Below are positions 14,130-23,233 of a stretch of 25,347 nucleotides of DNA, piece by piece. Position 1 is the stretch's first letter; every line of letters starts with the position of its first letter. The DNA is taken from IMG/VR virus record IMGVR_UViG_3300037189_001491, positions 1 through 25,347 of that record; one strand, 5' to 3'. The position numbers and the translations under genes are program-made. The DNA is from a virus. Under the pieces are notes generated by a model, which had not been told where the DNA came from, ran no database searches, and saw nothing but the letters and a program-made list of their open reading frames with translations.

Positions 14130-15599
14130 ATGGCAGACGATATAATCCAAATCAATCACATCTTGTCTGATAGTATTCTAAACGCACCACCTATTGAGGT
14201 AAATACACAAGTAGACCTGGCAAAACTTATGATGCCTCCTGTTGTTAGTGATGCAGGTTGCCGTGCTAAGTTAGAAAAAAGAATCGATAAGGAGTCTGAA
14301 CTAGATTCCATTGTTGCTTTTGTTAAAAGTGCTACTGAAAAAATTAGTAACGCTACAGAGTGTTCTGAATTACAGCGTGAAGCTAAGAAAGCTCTAAGTA
14401 AAATAGGTATTGAAATAGACAATATTAAAGATTCTATTCAGCATCAGTTAGATAGTATTTTACCTCTTGCTAGCGTTCCTCTTAATCCGTTTAAACTACC
14501 TAAGTACATTAAGAAAGCAACCGTAGGGCGTATTCTACCGGATCTTCAAGCTGCGCTCAGAGAAATTAAAAAAGTTTTACAGCTGATAAATGCACTTAAT
14601 GATTTAATTAAAGTAGTAAAGCAGATCGAACCTAAATTAAAAGCATGTGCTATTAGTACTCGAAATCTGGTAAAGAACTTTGCTTTAGATGAACTCGATA
14701 AAGTATACGACCGAGCTATTACAAAGATTGCACAAGAAATATCCGATGCTATCTGTGATGGACTTGAAGAAGTTGGATTGAATGTTGTTGACGTTATTAA
14801 TGCTGTAAAAACAATAGAAGATACTATAGGAGATTTCAAAAATATTAAAACTTCAGCTGAGAGTTTCCTTACATCTGCAGGTAATCTAGTAGGAGGTCAT
14901 CAGGCAGCATTACAAGATCTAACAGGTATTCCACCAGCTATTAATACGTCTTCTACTGCTGCTTTCTTAGAGAGTGTTAGTAGTAATACGGCTACGCAAT
15001 ATTTCCAGGATATCTCAGCAGTATTCAAACAACCTCCACCAGACCTCGTTACAATTCCTACTATTACAGGGAATCCGATTGTAGGTTCTGTACTGTTATG
15101 CTCTAATGGAACCTGGTCCTCTAATGGAGTTACTAACAACGCGGCTTTCCAATACGAAGCACAGTGGTATAGAGGAGGACTTGAAATTAAAGGTGCGAAT
15201 ACTTTCTCATACACCCCCGTTATCGAAGATTTAGAGCAGACACTGCATTGTGTTATTATTGCAGGCAATCACTTAAATGCAGAAATAGCTCAGTCAGCGG
15301 ATACTGCGCCTGTAACATATGGTGTACCTGAAGCTAATAAGCCTGTTATTACTGGCACTGCGGCTAATAATCAGCTACTCACTTGTTCGACAGGTACATG
15401 GACAGGGGTAACACCTATGTTGTACTATTACGAATGGTACCGCAGCGATTCAACTATTGTTCAGACTAATTCTTCCAATAACACATACAAATGTGTATCC
15501 GCTGATATTGGAGGCACAATTAAATGTAAGGTAACTGTAAGCACTTCTAAATACGTATTAGCAGCAAACTCTAACGCAACCGCAACTGTAACAATCTAA
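14130..15599 (+). CDS. helical baseplate-region protein with two C-terminal Ig-like domains
   Basis: A 489-residue protein of unknown function. Residues about 40-300 are strongly helical with coiled-coil-like heptads (for example LQAALREIKKVLQLINALND at 139-158). Two Ig-like beta-sandwich repeats follow, about 308-396 and 403-489. Each opens with a PxITG strand, then LxC-x2-GTW, a YxxxWYR strand and a C-terminal Cys-containing strand. C324/C374 and C419/C466 are spaced like core disulphide partners. Such Ig-like domains are common on exposed surfaces of phage virions and can bind carbohydrate weakly. It lies between the spike gene and gp25 in one operon, so it is probably a baseplate or spike-associated protein displaying the Ig pair outward. 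Confidence 0.75.
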   Translation: MADDIIQINHILSDSILNAPPIEVNTQVDLAKLMMPPVVSDAGCRAKLEKRIDKESELDSIVAFVKSATEKISNATECSELQREAKKALSKIGIEIDNIKDSIQHQLDSILPLASVPLNPFKLPKYIKKATVGRILPDLQAALREIKKVLQLINALNDLIKVVKQIEPKLKACAISTRNLVKNFALDELDKVYDRAITKIAQEISDAICDGLEEVGLNVVDVINAVKTIEDTIGDFKNIKTSAESFLTSAGNLVGGHQAALQDLTGIPPAINTSSTAAFLESVSSNTATQYFQDISAVFKQPPPDLVTIPTITGNPIVGSVLLCSNGTWSSNGVTNNAAFQYEAQWYRGGLEIKGANTFSYTPVIEDLEQTLHCVIIAGNHLNAEIAQSADTAPVTYGVPEANKPVITGTAANNQLLTCSTGTWTGVTPMLYYYEWYRSDSTIVQTNSSNNTYKCVSADIGGTIKCKVTVSTSKYVLAANSNATATVTI

Positions 15600-15610
15600 A
15601 GAGAAAACAA

Positions 15611-16036
15611 ATGTCAGTTTCAAGAGCAGATAGATTTACACAGCAAGATAGAAAGACACAAATCTATAGTGACTTTTTATCTAATCTTAATCCACACCCT
15701 GTTGCGAAAGACATCGTAAAATACGTTAACGAGCAAGCAGTTGCTAAATCCATTCGCAACCTAATGCTAACTAATCGTCGGGAAAGATTTTTTCAGCCAG
15801 ATCTAGGTTCTAATATTAGGAGTCTACTGTTCGAGCCAATGGGCTCAGACACAGCGCAACTTATTATATCCTTCATTCGTCAGACCCTAGAAAATTATGA
15901 GCCGAGAGCTAAAATATTAAATATACAGGCAGTACCAGATTACGACAACAATTTGTATCAGGTCAAGGTCGTTTTTATGGTTATAAATAAACAAGAACCC
16001 GTAACTGTCGATGTTACCTTAGATAGAGTAAGATAA
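15611..16036 (+). CDS. 25: gp25-like baseplate wedge protein
   Basis: A 141-residue protein of the GPW/gp25 family (T4 gp25: 132). It shows DIVKYVNEQAVAKSIRNLMLTNRRERFFQPDLGSN in sequence (residues about 34-68), the LLFEPM turn (72-77), the conserved YEPRAKI motif at 96-102, and alternating C-terminal strands. Family proteins form the inner wedge and interact with sheath and gp6 through the EPR motif. Its stop overlaps the gp6 start by one base. Confidence 0.93.
   Translation: MSVSRADRFTQQDRKTQIYSDFLSNLNPHPVAKDIVKYVNEQAVAKSIRNLMLTNRRERFFQPDLGSNIRSLLFEPMGSDTAQLIISFIRQTLENYEPRAKILNIQAVPDYDNNLYQVKVVFMVINKQEPVTVDVTLDRVR
15982..15989 (+). promoter_or_regulatory. possible internal late promoter box
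   Basis: TATAAATA inside the end of gp25, 46 bases upstream of the gp6 ATG. It encodes part of the protein (codons for VINK), so chance is a serious alternative. Confidence 0.25.
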
Positions 16037-17808
16037 TGGCTGCAAATTCAAGTATCATCCTTACTAACCTGGACTTTGATACCTTAAAAAATACATTCAA
16101 AGCATATCTTAAATCTCAAGACAGATTTAACGATTATGACTTTGAAGGATCTAATATGAATGTATTACTTGACATTCTGTCATATAATACGTATCATAAC
16201 GCCTTCTATCTAAATATGATAGGCAACGAGATGTTCTTGGACTCTGCACAGTTAAGAGACTCTGTTGTATCACATGCTAAAGAATTAAACTATACACCTC
16301 GTTCATTTACATCTGCTGTTGCTAATGTAAACCTTACTATCGTTTCTTCAAATCCTCTGAAGAGATCTATTGTTATCCCTAAAGGCACTACCTTTACATC
16401 TAACTTCGCATCTACAACATATACTTTTTCTACTGCTGAAACCGTTGTTGTATCAGATTTTACATTAAATTCTGCAGGTACACAGGTTACCTTTATAGGA
16501 AATAACGTTAGTCTATACGAGGGTTATTTCTTAAGCGATACCTTTACATACAATATTGCTTCGCCGCCAAGAATGACTATTTCTAATAGAAACGTAGATA
16601 TTTCTAGTATCGCAGTTACAGTTATCGAAGATGTAGGTGCTACTTCACTTACATATACACGAGCTACTTCTTTGTTCGATCTAACTAGCACTTCTCAAGT
16701 ATTCTTTGTACAAGGTGGAGAAGGCAATAGTTACGAAATTATCTTTGGAGATGGCGTTACAGGCAGACGTCCAAAAGACAACTCTATTATTAATATCGAA
16801 TACCGTGTATCTAACGGTGAACTACCAAACGGTTGTAATACCTTTAAACCAGATTCACAGTTAGATGGGGAATCTAATGTCTCTGTTTATGTTAACACTG
16901 TAGCAGCTGGAGGCTCTATTTCTGAGAGCACGGAATCTATTAAGTATAATGCGCCTAGACATTTTACTACACAAGAGCGAGCTATTACTACTGAGGATTA
17001 TGAAACACTACTCAAGTTAAACTTTCCAGAGATTAATGCAGTTACTGCTTATGGTGGCGAGAACCTAAATCCTCCTCAGTTTGGTAAGGTGTTTGTTGCT
17101 GTAGATCTAAACGAAGTAGACTATGTTCCAACAGTTAAAAGAGACGAGTATTATCGTTTCTTAAAACCACGCTCTCCTGTTTCTATTGATCCTGTCTTTG
17201 TAGACCCAGAGTATACTTATCTAGGTGTTACATCAACAATTCGTTATAACGTTAATGTAACTAGACTTACCCTAGACGATGTTAAAACTATTACAACTTC
17301 GGCTATCACCAAATACGCACAAGACAATCTCAATAATTTTAACAGAATTCTCCGTTACTCTAAATTAATACACGCGATTGATAACTCTCAGCAGTCTATT
17401 ATTTCTAACGAGACAGAAATTTCTGTTATTAAAAAACTTAACCCTGAGTTGGGCAAGTTCTTAACTTTTGACGTATCTTATAATATACCTTTAAATAGCT
17501 TAATAAGCTCATGTATTTCTTCGTCATTTATTATGTACAAAGGCATTAAGGCATATATCGAAGATGATGCTAAAGGTAATTTAGTGGTTATTTCTGCTAT
17601 CACAAATGCAGTTATAGATACTGTTGGTAAAGTTAATTATGATACTGGTCTATTGCAGTTCTCTAACTTTAAGATAGATAGTTATTTCAACAATAGTATT
17701 AAGTTCTCTGCTATACCTCGTTACAAAGACATTTCGACTATCAATAATGTCATATTAAATATTGTAGAAGAAGATATTAAAATCACTGTAGAACCTGTTA
17801 GGTCATAA
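16036..17808 (+). CDS. 6: gp6-like baseplate wedge protein (baseplate J family)
   Basis: A 590-residue protein (T4 gp6: 660). The N-terminus shows the gp6/gpJ pattern: LDFDTLKNTFKAYL, then FEGSNMNVLLDILSYNTYHNAFYLNMIGNEMFLDSA (about 35-70). A central beta region contains FGDGVTGRRPKDNSIINIEY (about 238-257). The conserved FTTQERAITTEDYETLLK segment follows at about 312-329, then FGKVFVAVD. Gp6 dimers form the ring that holds the baseplate wedges together and drive the hexagon-to-star change on infection. It sits between gp25 and the gp7-position gene, as expected for a wedge operon. Confidence 0.93.
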   Translation: MAANSSIILTNLDFDTLKNTFKAYLKSQDRFNDYDFEGSNMNVLLDILSYNTYHNAFYLNMIGNEMFLDSAQLRDSVVSHAKELNYTPRSFTSAVANVNLTIVSSNPLKRSIVIPKGTTFTSNFASTTYTFSTAETVVVSDFTLNSAGTQVTFIGNNVSLYEGYFLSDTFTYNIASPPRMTISNRNVDISSIAVTVIEDVGATSLTYTRATSLFDLTSTSQVFFVQGGEGNSYEIIFGDGVTGRRPKDNSIINIEYRVSNGELPNGCNTFKPDSQLDGESNVSVYVNTVAAGGSISESTESIKYNAPRHFTTQERAITTEDYETLLKLNFPEINAVTAYGGENLNPPQFGKVFVAVDLNEVDYVPTVKRDEYYRFLKPRSPVSIDPVFVDPEYTYLGVTSTIRYNVNVTRLTLDDVKTITTSAITKYAQDNLNNFNRILRYSKLIHAIDNSQQSIISNETEISVIKKLNPELGKFLTFDVSYNIPLNSLISSCISSSFIMYKGIKAYIEDDAKGNLVVISAITNAVIDTVGKVNYDTGLLQFSNFKIDSYFNNSIKFSAIPRYKDISTINNVILNIVEEDIKITVEPVRS

Positions 17809-17811
17809 TAA

Positions 17812-20800
17812 ATGAGAAATATTGAACAGAAGATTTCTCCGTTAATTTCAAACATGTTTCCATCTTTCTATCAGGAAGAGGGACAGAACTTTATCACCTT
17901 TATTGAAGCCTATTATGAATGGCTCGAGCAGAACTTTCAGTTAATAGATCTAATCGATAACACCGGTTTTAATGTAGGTCAGACTATTCAACAAGGCACT
18001 GTTACTGGACAGATTATTGCATTCGTTGATAAAAGTTTACTCGTTAATGTAACAGGCCTAGAAACATTCAAATGTTTTAATGTTTGCTCAGAATTTATAC
18101 CTATCTCATCTACAGATAGTGCTGGAGTTACATATAGTACATATATTACAAAGGGTGGTACCACTAAGAGACTAGGACCTATATTCTTTTCTCGCAACTT
18201 GCCTAATATTAGAGATATTGATAAAACTATTGATTTGTTTGTTGTACAGTTTAAAGAAAAGTATCTTAAGAATATCGAGTTTGATATTCAGTCTAACCAA
18301 CAACTGCTAGTTAAGAATTCGTTAGATCTTTATCGTTCTAAGGGTACAGAGAGATCTATAGACCTATTCTTTAGATTGGTCTATGGTGTTAGTGCTCAAA
18401 CACTATATCCCGGTGACGATTTGTTTCGCCTATCTGATGCTGAATGGTACAAGCCCCAATACATAGAGATCAATAGTAGTTCTGTAGATAGAGCTATCTC
18501 TCTTGTAGGTAAACAAATCTCTGGTGTTACCTCCGGTGCCACCGCGTTTGTTGAACGATACGTTAAGAGATATATTAAAAATAGTATTTCTCATATTCTA
18601 TATGTTTCTTCTGTCAAAGGCACATTTTCTGTTAATGAAATTTTAAAAAGTAGTGCTGGACTATTCGCTGACTCTCCTAGAGTTATAGGTTCTTTATCTG
18701 AAACTCGTATATTGAATAAATCAGAATACTTTAGTGTAGGCGATGTTGTTGATCTAACTTCTGTAACTGGATCTGGAGCACTCGGCAGAGTGTCTTCAGT
18801 AGAACCTGGTACTGGTAAGGTATATTTCTCCATAATTGATTCTGGCTATGGTTATACTGTTAATTCGATCGATTCCGATCAATACCACTCTCAAACAAAA
18901 ACCTCAGATAAGTTTCTAACTCTTTCGAATATAAATGTTGGACCTTATGTGTCTAATGTCGTTATTAATAACGGAGGAACAGGATATACCAACACAGATC
19001 TTATCCAGTTTACAAGTCTATATAATAAAGCTACAGCTAAAATCATAACAGACTCCGCAGGGACTATAAAGAAAACAGTAGTAACTAACAAAGGCAGTGG
19101 TTTCTTTCCTTCAGTTCGAAACGAAATAACTATCACGAATTCTACCGGAGGTCCCTCGAGTGGGACTACAGCCGCAGTTCTCCCCGTTCTTAAATATCCA
19201 GAAAACTACTTTCAATTATTAGAGCCTGTAGTACAAACTATTTACACAGTTCCTTATCCAGGTACTTTAAATAGTAAATTTACTCTCGGTTCTCAGATCT
19301 ATGTAAATGATGATATATTAAACTATAAAATCGTAGGTATAGATTCTGTAAACAACACTATTAAAGTATTTGCTTATAGTAAAAATATACCGATTAATTA
19401 CGGCGACAATATTAAACTAGTATCGGATCCAGCTCAGACTTTTAGAGTTAGCGGACCTGCTACCGCCAACACAACTCTAGGAGAAGTCATTTATATTTCC
19501 AATTCGGGTATTATTAAACTAGGTATACCTGTAGGTAATATTACAGATTTTAGTGTAGGCGGATTCGTATATCAATTAGATGATACTAATAATATTGTTG
19601 GAAGCGGAATTATTTCTAATAATAGAGATCTTAAATTAGATGGCGGATATATTGATATCACTAATATTAGTGGAATATTTTTTAAAAATAAAAACTTATA
19701 TGTAAAAGATACAATTACATATGCCGAGTTCCAAGATATTACTTTAGAAATTGCTGTAGCAAACACACAAGGTACATTCTTAGATACAAACCTACCAGGC
19801 TTATACTCTAATACTTCAGGTATTGTTGCAGATATTAATTTTGCATCTGTAGGTTCCGGAGCCGCTTTTAAGATTGGCGCGTTAACAGATACAGAAACAG
19901 TTAGCCTTAATGTAGATCAATTAGCTAATACATCTTTATTAAATAACTATATCAATAGCGGAACTTATGGATTTACTAAAGATCCCTCTGCAGGATTAAA
20001 TACGATTATTTTTAAAGCCTTAGAATTTAAAGATTTTAACATAGGCTCTATTAATACATTAACAGGCATTAATCCAGGTACTAACTATACTAAAGATCCG
20101 GTCACATATACATATCAACCCTATATCACTGGTTATCAGCGCAAAGACTATATCATGTCTATTCAAGACGGGACTAGTTCATTTGTAGCAGGAGAGCTTG
20201 TCACTCAGCAAGTTGAAAAATCTTATTTAAAATTGACTGTTGCTAATACTTCGCCATTCCAAAAGAATGAAAAACTTATCATATCTAACACAAGCAGCTA
20301 TACAGCTAATGGTACATTGTTGTCTATAGATACCGCTAATAATACATTAACTGTTAGCAAGTTAACTAGAAGTATTACAACCCCTACTACTATACAGAGA
20401 TATATCGCTACAGGTACAACTTCTATTCTAAGTAGTAATGCGTACACATCTAATACAATTGCTAAAGGTATTATCAAAGGATTTTCGAATAGAGAAATTT
20501 ATGTAAAGAGAATACAGTTTGAAAATGAGTTTGTAACCAATTCTCTTATATACGGCGAACAGACTGGATCTACTGCTAAATTAATAAATATTGCACCAGA
20601 TGATACTACGCGACCTATCGGTCTCAACGCAAATATTTTAGCAGATGCTATAACCGCGGATGGTACAGTAACGGGTATTCAAGTTATCGATTCCGGCTTT
20701 GGTTACAGAACTGATCAAGAATTAACATATGTGTCCTCTGATGGTTTGCGTTCTGGTACTGCAACTGCAATAGACGCAGGGGTAGGTGTTGGAACTGGTT

Positions 20801-21132
20801 ATTATAGAACGTCTAAAGGTTTTGTGAGTGATGTATCTAAAGTACATGACGGCGACTATTATCAAGAGTACTCATATGATATTACCTCTAGAATACCTTT
20901 AGATAAGTATTCTGAAATGTTTAAGAAAGTTATGCACACCGCAGGCACTAGATTCTTTGGCAATGTATTAATAGACACGGTTGCTAAACTAGTACCGGAT
21001 GCTGTTGATGGTTATATTAGCTTAGCTAATACTGAAGTAGAAATTGCTAACTCTTCAGCATTCGTTATTCAGGATCGTTATGTTGTTGATATCGCTGATC
21101 GTAAGAAGGTTAATATAGAAATCCGTGATTAA
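17812..21132 (+). CDS. 7: large baseplate wedge protein at the gp7 position
   Basis: A 1106-residue protein (T4 gp7: 1032). The N-terminus, ISPLISNMFPSFYQEEGQNF then IEAYYEWLEQ (residues 8-40), and the SKGTERSIDLFFRLVYG segment at 176-192 look like wedge-core helices. The long middle is built of beta repeats with Gly-rich turns: DSGYGYT at 343-349, NNGGTGYT at 386-393 and NKGSGFF at 426-432. Near the C-terminus DSGFGYR (about 959) is followed by GDYYQEYSYDI (about 1013) and a KYSEMFKKVMHTAGTRFFG block. It lies between gp6 and gp8, where T4 gp7 lies, and its size agrees. Direct similarity to T4 gp7 cannot be claimed, so the symbol is positional. Confidence 0.65.
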   Translation: MRNIEQKISPLISNMFPSFYQEEGQNFITFIEAYYEWLEQNFQLIDLIDNTGFNVGQTIQQGTVTGQIIAFVDKSLLVNVTGLETFKCFNVCSEFIPISSTDSAGVTYSTYITKGGTTKRLGPIFFSRNLPNIRDIDKTIDLFVVQFKEKYLKNIEFDIQSNQQLLVKNSLDLYRSKGTERSIDLFFRLVYGVSAQTLYPGDDLFRLSDAEWYKPQYIEINSSSVDRAISLVGKQISGVTSGATAFVERYVKRYIKNSISHILYVSSVKGTFSVNEILKSSAGLFADSPRVIGSLSETRILNKSEYFSVGDVVDLTSVTGSGALGRVSSVEPGTGKVYFSIIDSGYGYTVNSIDSDQYHSQTKTSDKFLTLSNINVGPYVSNVVINNGGTGYTNTDLIQFTSLYNKATAKIITDSAGTIKKTVVTNKGSGFFPSVRNEITITNSTGGPSSGTTAAVLPVLKYPENYFQLLEPVVQTIYTVPYPGTLNSKFTLGSQIYVNDDILNYKIVGIDSVNNTIKVFAYSKNIPINYGDNIKLVSDPAQTFRVSGPATANTTLGEVIYISNSGIIKLGIPVGNITDFSVGGFVYQLDDTNNIVGSGIISNNRDLKLDGGYIDITNISGIFFKNKNLYVKDTITYAEFQDITLEIAVANTQGTFLDTNLPGLYSNTSGIVADINFASVGSGAAFKIGALTDTETVSLNVDQLANTSLLNNYINSGTYGFTKDPSAGLNTIIFKALEFKDFNIGSINTLTGINPGTNYTKDPVTYTYQPYITGYQRKDYIMSIQDGTSSFVAGELVTQQVEKSYLKLTVANTSPFQKNEKLIISNTSSYTANGTLLSIDTANNTLTVSKLTRSITTPTTIQRYIATGTTSILSSNAYTSNTIAKGIIKGFSNREIYVKRIQFENEFVTNSLIYGEQTGSTAKLINIAPDDTTRPIGLNANILADAITADGTVTGIQVIDSGFGYRTDQELTYVSSDGLRSGTATAIDAGVGVGTGYYRTSKGFVSDVSKVHDGDYYQEYSYDITSRIPLDKYSEMFKKVMHTAGTRFFGNVLIDTVAKLVPDAVDGYISLANTEVEIANSSAFVIQDRYVVDIADRKKVNIEIRD

Positions 21133-21139
21133 TAATCAC

Positions 21140-21147
21140 TATAAATA
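21140..21147 (+). promoter_or_regulatory. late promoter before gp8
   Basis: TATAAATA in the 41-base gap between the gp7-position gene and gp8. The first 12 bases (TATAAATATATT) are identical to those of the divergent promoter at 9470. Transcription would begin near 21154, 20 bases before the ATG. Confidence 0.6.
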
Positions 21148-21173
21148 TATTAAAATAGGAACACCCATAAGTT

Positions 21174-23228
21174 ATGAGCACATACTACACAGTTACTAAT
21201 AAGCTAAAGGTAGAAACTGCTGAATCGTTCTTGCGTTCAGTGCAGAGTAATTCTTCTTACTATATTTTTGCAGCAAAGCACACTCCGTACTCTGGCGGCG
21301 ATTTGAACGTTCCTAACCCTTTAGATAATGTTAAAACAGAATTGGATATCTATAACGATATGCTTTTTGGAAAGCGTATTAAGCAAGATGATATCTACAT
21401 GATGGCTAAACGTTATACCTGGTCGTCTGGTACAGTATATACTATGTATGATGATAGTGTCGATTTAAGAGATGAGAAATTCTATGTCACTGTTAAAGTA
21501 GGCACTGATTATAACATCTATAAATGCTTATCTAATAATAATGGAGCGCCTTCGACACAAGAGCCTTTCGGATATGATGTCACACCTACAGAATATCTAC
21601 AAGATGGCTATGTGTGGAAATATATGTATTCGGTAACCGAATATTATATGCGCAGATTCGGCACAGCTGCATTTATCCCTATTATTCCAAATCCAGTTGT
21701 TACTGCAGCAGCTATCCCTGGCACTATCGATGTTATTAAACTAGAAACACAGGGTTACGGTTATGATAATTATACCTCTGGAGCGTTTCCGCAATATAGT
21801 GATATCGCAATCAACAATAATGTTCTTCAATATGGTCTAGACTATAGTGCTTCTAGTAGAGGTGGTTTCTATAAAGATTGTATGTTGATGGTCACAGAGC
21901 CGCAGAGTCCTGCTTATGGCGAACATAAGATTATCACAGATTACTATATTAATACTGATGGAAAAAAGGTCGTTGTCTTAGATTCGCCTTTCTTAAACAC
22001 AGTAAGACCAGGTGATACATACGAAATTTATCCTAATGTTTTTGTCTACGATATAAGTGGAACAAGCACAGATACCTGCTATGCTAGAGCTATTATTTCT
22101 CCTGCTGCTGGTAATTCTATTTCTAGAATAGAAGTTATTAAGCCCGGAGTTGGCTATACCAACGTTATCACTAAAATCAAAACAGATAGCACAGTTAATG
22201 TAACCATTCCAGCACAGGTAAGAGCAATCGCAGTTCCTGCTGGAGGGCATGGCTCTAATCTCACTAATGAAATTAACGGTCATTATGTAGGAATTTCTCA
22301 GAGCTTTACAGGCGATAATACACCACTAATCGCCAGTAATGATTTCCGTACAATCGGCATACTAAAAGATCCCAGATTTGCAAACGTAAATATTCGTATC
22401 GACACTACTACTATACAAGGTTCGTTTATTAAGGGTGAAGATATTCATCGTTATAAACCTGTTAGAGTTTTTGGCAATGTAGAAATACAACAAGATTCTA
22501 CTGTTATAGGTACCAATACTAAATTTACAAGTTGGTTTAGATATAATGATCGAGTTATTATTAATAATGGTTCTTCGAATATTTTAAGTAATATTAGTGA
22601 TATCTATAGCGACACATCAATGAAAATTGCAGATGTTCCTTCTTTTACAGCAGCTAATTGCTCTATATATCTAATCGAAAGTACTCGTTTTGGTACACTA
22701 AAAAAGATAAATCCGACCTCTTTTGATCTAACGAATGTAGAGGCAATCGGTTTTGATGCAAGCCAGGCACTATTAGGAACATCTTCTTTTAGTACAGTAA
22801 AGGTTTCCAATACCGTACCATATGTTACTGTAAATGGCCGTGACGCTGAATCTTTCACATCGTTTAATCAGCTCTCTACTTTTGTAGGGCAAGCAACATC
22901 TCCTAATTTGTTTCAAGAAGATGAACTGATCCAGCAGGACATGGATACTACATATGAAGATTCTGAGTTAATACCATCCGCTAGGTTCCACTCGATTACA
23001 ACAAGCGTCAATGGTTTGGAAGATCGGGTATATGTAACTAATGTAAGCAATAAATTTAATCTTGGTTCAATACGTGGCACTATAAGTGATGCCTACTTCA
23101 CGCCACAGTATAAATATGATGGAGAACTTATTAAAGATAGCGGAGAGATTTTCTATATTGAAAATCTATCGCCTATCACACGTAATACCGATCAAACAGA
23201 GACCATAAAAATCATATTGGAGTTTTGA
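21174..23228 (+). CDS. 8: gp8-like baseplate wedge protein, enlarged
   Basis: A 684-residue protein, about twice T4 gp8 (334). The N-terminal part shows the gp8 pattern: YYTVTNKLKVETAESFLRSV, then FGKRIKQDDIYMMAKRYTW (about 62-83), then YNIYKCLSNN and DGYVWKYMYSV. The ending, SGEIFYIENLSPITRNTDQTETIKIIL, closely follows the T4 gp8 end (GEMIYMENRPPI, then DQTEEINILF). Between them are extra beta segments, including QGYGYD (about 191) and PGVGYT (about 323) turns and a QGSFIKGEDI strand motif (about 417). Gp8 dimers join gp7 and gp10 in the wedge. It has its own late promoter box upstream. Confidence 0.88.
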   Translation: MSTYYTVTNKLKVETAESFLRSVQSNSSYYIFAAKHTPYSGGDLNVPNPLDNVKTELDIYNDMLFGKRIKQDDIYMMAKRYTWSSGTVYTMYDDSVDLRDEKFYVTVKVGTDYNIYKCLSNNNGAPSTQEPFGYDVTPTEYLQDGYVWKYMYSVTEYYMRRFGTAAFIPIIPNPVVTAAAIPGTIDVIKLETQGYGYDNYTSGAFPQYSDIAINNNVLQYGLDYSASSRGGFYKDCMLMVTEPQSPAYGEHKIITDYYINTDGKKVVVLDSPFLNTVRPGDTYEIYPNVFVYDISGTSTDTCYARAIISPAAGNSISRIEVIKPGVGYTNVITKIKTDSTVNVTIPAQVRAIAVPAGGHGSNLTNEINGHYVGISQSFTGDNTPLIASNDFRTIGILKDPRFANVNIRIDTTTIQGSFIKGEDIHRYKPVRVFGNVEIQQDSTVIGTNTKFTSWFRYNDRVIINNGSSNILSNISDIYSDTSMKIADVPSFTAANCSIYLIESTRFGTLKKINPTSFDLTNVEAIGFDASQALLGTSSFSTVKVSNTVPYVTVNGRDAESFTSFNQLSTFVGQATSPNLFQEDELIQQDMDTTYEDSELIPSARFHSITTSVNGLEDRVYVTNVSNKFNLGSIRGTISDAYFTPQYKYDGELIKDSGEIFYIENLSPITRNTDQTETIKIILEF

Positions 23229-23233
23229 GTTAA

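Noticed and set aside
23109-23116. TATAAATA near the end of gp8
   Set aside because: Lies inside coding sequence (codons for YKY) 118 bases before the next gene; a few such 8-mers are expected by chance in AT-rich DNA of this length.
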